Source: Actinomadura sp. WMMA1423
Lineage (GTDB): Bacteria > Actinomycetota > Actinomycetes > Streptosporangiales > Streptosporangiaceae
Assembly (NCBI RefSeq): GCF_006547145.1
Contig: NZ_CP041244.1
Coordinates: 1,798,001-1,862,000, forward strand
DNA: 64,000 nt
Reading direction: 5' to 3'
The position numbers and the translations under genes are program-made. Numbering within the stretch: position 1 is the first letter of the stretch; each line of letters opens with the position of its first letter. The notes under the pieces are model-generated. The model ran no database searches. It saw nothing but the letters and a program-made list of their open reading frames with translations, and was not told the DNA's origin. Below are positions 52,775 to 60,000 of the stretch, piece after piece.

Positions 52775-53893
52775 ATGACCGCGCCGGCCGTGTCGTTCGA
52801 GGGGGTGCCGTTCGAGGGGGCGACCCCCCAGACGCCTCCCGAGCGCCCCCGGCGCCGACGAGGACGGGGAAACCGCACAATGGGCCGATTCGGCAACTGG
52901 TTCGGGAAGAACGCCGACGCAGTGATCGCGCTGGTCCTGGCGATCGTCGTCGCGGTGCTCGGCCTCGGGGTGAACCTGCCGAACGAGACGGAGATCACCA
53001 ACAGCGGAATCCTCGCGGTGATCGGCCTGCTGGCGACGTCGGTGCTGCGCGACCGCGGCCGGCGCATCCCGGTCGAGGCGGAGGTGCGCGACACGCTGCG
53101 CGCCTCGTCGGCCACGCTCGGTGAGCTCGACGCCAAGCTGACCCACATCGAGGCGTTCGAGAGCGTCCTGTCCGACACCAAGCGCGCGCTGGACGAGACC
53201 ACCGTCGTCCGGGTCATCAGCGGGGCCCAGGTGGCGCAGGTCCTCGCCGAGGCCCGCCGCGACACCGACCGCTGGTTCTTCAAGGGCGGCACGGGCACCT
53301 ACATCCGCGCGAGGACGCTGCCCGAGTGCGTGGCGGCCGCGCGCCGGGAGCGGCGGACGCTGCTGTTCCGCCTGGAGATCCTCGACCCCACGAACGTCGA
53401 GGTGTGCGAGGCGTACGCGCGCCACCGCCGGTCGGTGTCGGACGGCCCGGACGCCACGGGCGAGCCGTGGACGCTGGAGCGCACCCGCAAGGAGGCGTAC
53501 GCCACCATCCTGGCGGCGTGCTGGCACAAGCAGCGCTTCGCGATGCTCGACATCGACATCGGCCTCGCGCAGACGATGACGACGCTGCGGTACGACCTGG
53601 CGTCGTCCCGTGTCGTGGTCACCCGCGACGACCCGCGCGGCGAGGCCCTGGTCGTGGAGAGCGCCAAGTTCTACTACAGCTGGGTGAGCGCGGAACTCCA
53701 GACCAGCCTCGACCAGGCGCGCCGCGTGCCGGTGGAGCAGGCCAGGCTGGCGCCCCTGGACGACGAGCCGACCGTGGAGGAAGTGCGCAAGCTCTTCGAG
53801 GTCATCGGAATCGACCTCGCGCAGGGCTATACCGACCGCGATGTCATCGAGATCATACGTAAGGCCCTGCGCGCCAAGGACCCGTACGAGTGA
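52775..53893 (+). CDS. Membrane-anchored protein of unknown function (first of a three-gene operon)
   Basis: A 372-residue protein. After a Pro/Arg-rich N-terminus there are one or two membrane segments (residues about 47-63 and 74-88), then a cytoplasmic domain of about 280 residues. This starts with a helical stretch (TLGELDAKLTHIEAFESVLSD), continues RVISGAQVAQVLAEARRDTDRWFFKGGTGTYIR and RTLLFRLEILDPTNVEVCE, and ends with helices EVRKLFEVIGIDLAQGYTD. I do not recognise the family; the domain faintly resembles inactive phospholipase-D-like modules. ATG at 52775 has GGAGG 11 nt upstream. The stop overlaps the next start as GTGA. Confidence 0.65.
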   Translation: MTAPAVSFEGVPFEGATPQTPPERPRRRRGRGNRTMGRFGNWFGKNADAVIALVLAIVVAVLGLGVNLPNETEITNSGILAVIGLLATSVLRDRGRRIPVEAEVRDTLRASSATLGELDAKLTHIEAFESVLSDTKRALDETTVVRVISGAQVAQVLAEARRDTDRWFFKGGTGTYIRARTLPECVAAARRERRTLLFRLEILDPTNVEVCEAYARHRRSVSDGPDATGEPWTLERTRKEAYATILAACWHKQRFAMLDIDIGLAQTMTTLRYDLASSRVVVTRDDPRGEALVVESAKFYYSWVSAELQTSLDQARRVPVEQARLAPLDDEPTVEEVRKLFEVIGIDLAQGYTDRDVIEIIRKALRAKDPYE

Positions 53894-54714
53894 CCGGGCC
53901 GGGGCCGGCCGGCCGCGGCCCGGGCGGGTGCGGCGCGGGCGGGCAGGGCGAGGGGCCGCGAGGCCACCGGGAACGCGTCTCGGCGAAGGGTGAGGCCGCC
54001 GGAGTGAGGTACGAGGAGATCCGCGAGGAGATCCGCGCCGGTACCGCGGCGCGGACGCTGCCGGCATGGGCGGGGCGCGTCCTCGACGGGGTCCTGGAGG
54101 ACGCCGCCGCGGGCCGCCCGGACATCGCCGCCGTGCGGCACCCGCTGGGCTTCCTGTGCCTTCCCCTGGAACGCAGCGGCGATCTCGGCGTGTGCCTGCA
54201 CATCTGGACGCCCGAGGTGCTCCCGGCGCCGTCCACCACGTCGCCGGTGCACTGCCACAGCTGGGACCTGCTCAGCTTCGTCCTGTACGGGACGGTCCGG
54301 AACGTGCGGATGGAGGTCAGCGAGTCCTCCGCCACAGGGTCGTCCGCCACGGGGTCTTCCGCCACAGGGACGCAGCAGGTCTTCGAGGTGGTGAGCCAGG
54401 GCGACATGGACGAGCTGAGGGCCACCGGGCGCACCGTCCAGTGCGCCCCCGCCAACTCCACCACGCACCGGACCGGGGAGTCCTACACTCTGCCCGCGGG
54501 CGTCTTCCACAGCACGCTCATAGAGGACGGCCGAGACGCCGCCACGGTGGCCCTGGGCCGGCAGACGCCGGGCGGGGGCGACCTGTCGCTCGGCCCCCTG
54601 GACCTCCCCAGCCACAAGGTTCGCCGCACCCGTTCGGACCACGCCGACACGGTGCGGGCCCTGCGGCGTTCGGCCCGCAGGATCGCCACCGCCCACTGCT
54701 CGCCGCGCCGGTAG
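53890..54714 (+). CDS. Cupin-like protein of unknown function
   Basis: A 274-residue protein with a cupin-type core: PVHCHSWDLLSFVLYGTVRN (His-x-His metal motif) and a second His in LPAGVFHSTLIEDGRDAATVALG. The first 35 residues are Gly/Arg-rich and may not all be translated; a GTG near 54004 (VRYEEIREEI) is an alternative start. A 15-bp repeat encodes three SSATG pentads (54325-54369) in the loop between cupin strands. The GTGA overlap with the upstream membrane protein and the 30-bp gap to the phosphatase gene make one operon. The role is unknown; dioxygenase or sugar-phosphate binding are possibilities. Confidence 0.6.
   Translation: MTGPGPAGRGPGGCGAGGQGEGPRGHRERVSAKGEAAGVRYEEIREEIRAGTAARTLPAWAGRVLDGVLEDAAAGRPDIAAVRHPLGFLCLPLERSGDLGVCLHIWTPEVLPAPSTTSPVHCHSWDLLSFVLYGTVRNVRMEVSESSATGSSATGSSATGTQQVFEVVSQGDMDELRATGRTVQCAPANSTTHRTGESYTLPAGVFHSTLIEDGRDAATVALGRQTPGGGDLSLGPLDLPSHKVRRTRSDHADTVRALRRSARRIATAHCSPRR
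54325..54369 (+). repeat. In-frame 15-bp tandem repeat in the cupin-like gene
   Basis: Three units of the type TCCTCCGCCACAGGG (54325-54339, 54340-54354, 54355-54369), each encoding Ser-Ser-Ala-Thr-Gly. The length can vary without breaking the frame. Confidence 0.85.
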
Positions 54715-54744
54715 CCGGCCGCCGGATCCGACTGGAGAGGCCCG

Positions 54745-55629
54745 ATGAGACCCACGACCCCGTCAGCGGCCCTTCCGGTCGATCTCTCCGAGGCCCGGCG
54801 CGTGGCGGTGGAGGCGGCGGAGGCGGCGGGCGAGCTGCTCAGCGCCCGCGTGGACGGCCCCCTGGGCGTGCGGCCCAAGGGCGACGGCGGGGACGTGGTG
54901 ACCGAGCTGGACACCGCCGCCGAGGACCTGATCGTCGGGCGGCTGCGGGGCGCGTATCCGGGCCACCGGATCATCGCCGAGGAGTCCGGGATCCTGGACG
55001 GCGCGCCCGGCGAGGACATGGTGTGGCTCGTCGATCCGCTCGACGGCACCAACAACGTCGCGATCGGCATGCCGGTGTACGCGGTCGGGCTGGCGCTGTG
55101 CGCGCGCGCCGAGCCGGTCTTGGGCGTCGTACACGATCCGGTGAGTGGCCGGACGTGGTCGGCGGTGCGCGGGAGGGGCACGCTGGGACCTGACGGCAGG
55201 CCCCTGGCGCTGGCCGACCGCCCCAGGCCGGGACGGGACAAGAACCCGCTGCTCGCCTGGACGCAGGGCCACCAGGTCGGCGCCGACGATCCGGTCGCGT
55301 TCGCCATGCGCTCGGCCCTGGAGCTGCGCTGCGCGCGCATGCTGCAGCTCTGGGCGCCGCTGGTGGCGTGGACGATGCTGGCGCGCGGCGACATCGACGG
55401 CATCGTCGGCTACCTGCCCGAGATCGTGGACCTGCCCGCCGGGGCGCTGGTGGCGGCCGAGGCGGGCGCGGAGCTGCGCCGCCTGGACGGGGCGCCCTAC
55501 GAGCTCGGCATCGACCGCCCGGCGTCCGAGCTGGGGTTCGTCGCGGCGCGCCCCGAACTGCTCGACCGCCTCCTGGAGACCACGGCGAAGATCGACCCCC
55601 AGGACGGGCCGGGCCGCTTCACCCGCTGA
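54745..55629 (+). CDS. Inositol monophosphatase family protein
   Basis: A 294-residue Mg-dependent phosphatase of the IMPase/FBPase/CysQ superfamily. Metal site residues are present: Asp in DVVTELDTAAED, Glu-Glu in HRIIAEESGIL, the DPLDGTNN motif (WLVDPLDGTNNVAIG) and a later region around LQLWAPLVAWTMLARGDIDG. Substrate could be inositol phosphate, a sugar phosphate or 3'-phosphoadenosine phosphate; the usual WDxAAG motif is replaced by a divergent VDLPAG, hinting at a different substrate. It is the third gene of the operon with the membrane protein and cupin. The stop codon lies in a 16-bp tandem repeat. Confidence 0.82.
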   Translation: MRPTTPSAALPVDLSEARRVAVEAAEAAGELLSARVDGPLGVRPKGDGGDVVTELDTAAEDLIVGRLRGAYPGHRIIAEESGILDGAPGEDMVWLVDPLDGTNNVAIGMPVYAVGLALCARAEPVLGVVHDPVSGRTWSAVRGRGTLGPDGRPLALADRPRPGRDKNPLLAWTQGHQVGADDPVAFAMRSALELRCARMLQLWAPLVAWTMLARGDIDGIVGYLPEIVDLPAGALVAAEAGAELRRLDGAPYELGIDRPASELGFVAARPELLDRLLETTAKIDPQDGPGRFTR

Positions 55630-55679
55630 CCGCTTCACCCGCTGACCGCTTCACCCGCTGACCGCTTCACCCGCTGACC
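55616..55679. repeat. 16-bp tandem repeat containing the phosphatase stop codon
   Basis: GCTTCACCCGCTGACC is repeated four times without change (55616-55631, 55632-55647, 55648-55663, 55664-55679). The first unit encodes the last codons and the stop of the phosphatase gene. Confidence 0.95.
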
Positions 55680-55716
55680 GCCTCGCCGGACGGCGGCCGG
55701 TCAGGAGGTCAGGCGG

Positions 55717-56952
55717 TCAGGCGGTCAGCAGCAGGGCTCCGACGGCGGCGGCGGTCCCCGCCACGGCCAGGACCGTCCCCGCCAGGACGAACGTGCGCAT
55801 CGGCACGCGCACGTCCCAGCGCCGGCACCACTCGAACCACAGCAGCGTGGCCAGCGACCCCCAGGGCGTGATGACGGGCCCCACATTGGTCCCGACGAGC
55901 AGGGAGAGCAGCTGGTCCCTGTTCGAGGCGGGCACGGCCGACTCCCCGGCGACGTAGGCGGGCAGGTTGTTGAGGACGTTCGACAGGCCCGCCCCCGAGA
56001 ACGCCGCCCGGAAGGCGCCGACCGCGCCGCCCTCGTCGCCGATCAGGCCGCGCATGGCGTCGTCCAGCCCGAACCGCTCCAGGGTGGGGACGACGAGGAA
56101 CAGCCCGGTGACGAACACCAGCAGCTGCCAGGGGATGAGCGCGGGGCGCAGCGCCGACCGGTCGCGCACGGCGAAGGCGGCCACGGCCACGACGGCGGCG
56201 GCGGTGGCGGCCACGCCCAGCTGGATCCCGGTGTGCACGCCCGCGAGGATCGCCCCGATGAACAGCAGGCACGCGGCACCGGTGGCGGAGAACAGCACGC
56301 GGTCCTGGACGGGCACCGGCTCGGGCGGGTCGTAGGACTCCTCGCCGCGCATCCGCCGCCGCCAGTAGAACGCCCACAGCAGGGCCATCGTCACGGCCAG
56401 GACCGCCAGCTGCGGCACCCACATGCGCGCCGCGAACGCGGGGGTCTCCAGCGCGACGCGGTCGGCGGCGAGGAGGTTGGTGAGGTTGGACACCGGGAGC
56501 AGCAGGCTCGCGGTGTTGGCCAGCCACACCGTCGTCATGGCGAGCGGCAGGGTGGCTATCCGCGCGCGCGCCGCCAGCGCCAGCATGACCGGAGTCAGCA
56601 GTACGGCGGTGGTGTCCAGGTTGAGGAAGACGGTGGTGAGCGACGCGAACGCCACGCACAGCAGGAACAGCGCGACGTAGTTGCCCCGCCCGGCCTGGGC
56701 CATCCGCTGGGCGATCGCGTCGAAGACCCCCGCCTCCTTGGTCAGCTCCGCCAGGATGATGACGCTGAACAGGAAGAGCAGCAGGGGCGCGATCCGTCCG
56801 ACGCTGGAGCGGGCCGTGTCGGCGGGCAGCAGGCCGGTGGCGACGAACACCAGGCCGAGCACCAGCACGGCGATGCGGATCCAGTCGAGGACGCTCAGGG
56901 AGCCGGCGGCGCGTCGCAGGACCTGTGTCGGGGCGGGCGGCACGCGCGTCAT
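55717..56952 (-). CDS. ArsB/SLC13-type membrane transporter
   Basis: A 411-residue permease of the arsenical pump membrane protein / ion transporter superfamily, with about 10-11 helices. Family marks are FLFSVIILAELTKEAGVFDAIAQRMA, the hairpin FLNLDTTAVLLTPVML and a second inverted half with NVLNNLPAYVA and VGTNVGPVITPWGSLATLLW. Members export arsenite or move other anions; no ars genes are nearby, so the substrate is open. ATG at 56952 is used; the frame stays open to 57090 but that part is Arg/His-rich. It is convergent with the phosphatase gene and divergent from the TIR-NACHT gene, 131 bp apart. Confidence 0.82.
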   Translation of the reverse strand: MTRVPPAPTQVLRRAAGSLSVLDWIRIAVLVLGLVFVATGLLPADTARSSVGRIAPLLLFLFSVIILAELTKEAGVFDAIAQRMAQAGRGNYVALFLLCVAFASLTTVFLNLDTTAVLLTPVMLALAARARIATLPLAMTTVWLANTASLLLPVSNLTNLLAADRVALETPAFAARMWVPQLAVLAVTMALLWAFYWRRRMRGEESYDPPEPVPVQDRVLFSATGAACLLFIGAILAGVHTGIQLGVAATAAAVVAVAAFAVRDRSALRPALIPWQLLVFVTGLFLVVPTLERFGLDDAMRGLIGDEGGAVGAFRAAFSGAGLSNVLNNLPAYVAGESAVPASNRDQLLSLLVGTNVGPVITPWGSLATLLWFEWCRRWDVRVPMRTFVLAGTVLAVAGTAAAVGALLLTA

Positions 56953-57083
56953 GATTCCACAGGCGGCGCGCGGTGATCCCGAAGGCCTCCCGTGGCCGGT
57001 CCGCCGCGATCGGTGCGCGCGGCCAGGCTCCACAGGCGGCCAAGCGCGCTGCCTTTCGGCGTGCGCCGCGCGATACTGGCGCC

Positions 57084-60000
57084 ATGACAACCCCCGGCCA
57101 CCCCCAGGAGCGTCCGACCGACTTCTTCATCAGCTACTCGCCGGCCGACGAGCGGTGGGCGTCGTGGATCGCCTGGCAGTTGGAGGCGGCCGGGCACCGC
57201 ACGATGATGCAGGCCTGGGACTTCGTGCCCGGGACCAACTTCATCGACTACATGGACCGGGGCCTGTCGGAGGCGAAGGTCGTGGTGGCGGTGCTGTCGC
57301 GCAACTACCTGCGCTCCCGCTACGGGCGGATGGAGTGGATGGCGGCGCTGCGCGCCGACCCGGACGACCCGGCGCGCAAGCTGGTGACGGTCCGCATCGA
57401 GGACTGCCCGATCGACGGGCTGCTGTCCACGATCACCTACGTGGACCTGGTGGGGGTCGACGAGCCGGACGAGGCGCGGCGGCTGCTGATGCGCCGCATC
57501 CAGGAGGCCCTCGCCGGCCACGCGCGCCCCTTGGACGGCCCTGGCTTCCCCGGAGGGGGCCCGAACCGCCACCTGCCGCCGCACGGTGGCCGGGAGCCGC
57601 TCGTGGGCCGCCTGGAGGAGTCTGACGGTCCCGGAGGGGGCGGGAGGCCCGAGCCGGCCGGGGAGCGGCCCGCCCGGCGGGCGCCGGTCGCCGCACCGGC
57701 GTTCCCGGCCGCCGAGACCGCGCACGAGCCGCGCGAGCGGCTGACCGTGCTGCACGTCTCCGGCCCCCGGTTCGGCCGGACGCTCGCCGACCCCGGCGAG
57801 CCCACGACCGCCACCGAGCTGCAGGACCGGATCTGGAGCGATGTGACCCGGCTCGGCGACTCCGGCGTCCCGCGGCCCGACCTGCTCGTCGTCACCGGCA
57901 ACATCACCCACTCGGGCAGCCGCAAGGAGTTCGCCGAGGCGCTGTCGTTCCTGACGAGCCTGCGCGCGCTGCTGGGCCTGGAGGCGCAGCGCGTGGTGGT
58001 GGTGCCGGGCACCCACGACGTCACCCGGGCGGCGTGCCAGGCGTACTTCTCCAGCTGCGAGGCCGACGACATCGAGCCCCAGCCGCCGTACTGGCCGAAG
58101 TGGCGGCACTACGCGGGCCTGTTCAAGGAGTTCTACCAGGGCATCGACGCGCTCATCTTCGACAGCGCCCAGCCGTGGACCCTGTTCCCCGTGCCCGATC
58201 TGAAGGTCGTCGTGGCCGGGCTCAACTCGACGCTGCCGCAGACCCACCGCGAGGAGGACCGGTACGGGCGCGTCGGCCAGGCGCAGGCCGCCTGGTTCAA
58301 CGAGCGGCTGCGGCACTTCGAGGCCGAGGGCTGGCTGCGCCTCGGCGCGGTCGAGCACACGCCCATCGCCGGGGAGCCGGGCGCGCTGCGCGACCCCGAG
58401 ACGGTGGAGACGCTCCTGGCCTCCCACGTCAACCTGTTCTTCCAGGGGACGGAGTCGGAGTACGGCGCCGTCCCCCTGCTGGCGGGCAGCGGCGTCCCGT
58501 CCGTCCCGGCGCTCGGCCCCGGCCGGCACCAGCTCGTCGTCGTGCACGGGAACGGGCTGGAGCGCTGGGTCCCCGAGGAGGCCGGCAGGCGCGGCCCGGA
58601 GCGGCTCGAACGGTCCTGGACGGCCGTGAACGGAACGTTCCCGCCGCCCCGCGCGCAGACCCCTCCGGCCCCTCCCGCCCCGGAACCCGGCCCCGGCGGG
58701 GACGGCACCGCCGACCCCGTCCCCGACCCCGCGGGCCGCCTGCTCGACCGGCTGACCGAGGCGTGCGAGACGCGGTTCGAGCGCGCCATGATCCGGCGCG
58801 TCACCCCGCCCGCGCGCGAGGACGGCCGGTCCGAGCCGCCGCACCTGCTGCTCACCCACCTGGAGGACGGCTTCGTCCGCCAGTACCGGATCGGCGCCCA
58901 CGTGGGCCAGGTGACCGAGGCCGACGTCGACGCGTTCGTCCGGCACGTCCACGCCGACGGGTCCGACCACGGGTCGGAGCTGGTGTACCTGGGGCCGGCC
59001 CCGGCGCGGTCCGTGCGCGACGACGCGCTGCGCCGCGGCATCCGGGTGCGCAGCCTCACCGAGTTCCAGGGGCTCGTCGACCTGTCGGAGTACGTCGCGG
59101 CCCAGACGCGGAGGCTGTCGGCGGGCGGCCTCTACCCGCCGTCCCTGTACGTGCCGCAGCGCTACCGGGAGGTCGACCGGTTCCTCCCGGAGAGCGGGCC
59201 GGACGACGAGAGGCGCCCGGGCACGGACGTCCACGACGACGTCGTGGGCGAGATGCTGCGGCTGCTGGCCGCCGACCACGGGCGGTTCCTGCTGCTGCTG
59301 GGCGACTTCGGCCGCGGCAAGACCTTCGCCCTGCGGGAGCTGGCCCGCCGCATCCCCGAGGAGCTGCCGCACGTCGTCCCGATCCTCATCGAGCTGCGGG
59401 CGCTCGACAAGGCGCACTCGGTGGACGGGCTGGTCGCCGCGCACCTGGCCAACCACGGCGAGGAGCTGATCGACCTCAAGGCGTTCCACTACATGCTCCG
59501 CCAGGGCCGCATCGTGCTGCTCTTCGACGGGTTCGACGAGCTGGTCACGCGGATGACCTACGACCGCGCCGCCGACCACCTCGACACGCTGCTGCAGGCC
59601 GCCCAGGACAAGGCGAAGATCGTGGTGGCGAGCCGGACGCAGCACTTCAAGTCCCAGGCGCAGGTGCTGACCGCCCTCGGCGAGAAGGTCGGCGTGCTGC
59701 CGCACCGGCGCGTGCTGTCCCTGGAGGAGTTCGCGCCCACGCAGGTCCGCTCGTACCTGGTGAACCGGTACGGCGACGAGGGCGCGGCGGAGGACCGGCT
59801 GAGCCTGCTGTCGGGGATCGAGGAGCTGCTGGCGCTGACGTCCAACCCCCGGATGCTGTCGTTCATCGCCGACCTCCCCGAGGACCGGCTGCGCGCGGTC
59901 GCGCAGGCCCGCCGCGCCGTCAGCCCCGCCGACCTCTACCAGGAGATCCTGTCGTCCTGGCTGGCGTACGAGGCGGAGCGGGTCGGCGGGGCGGGTGGCC

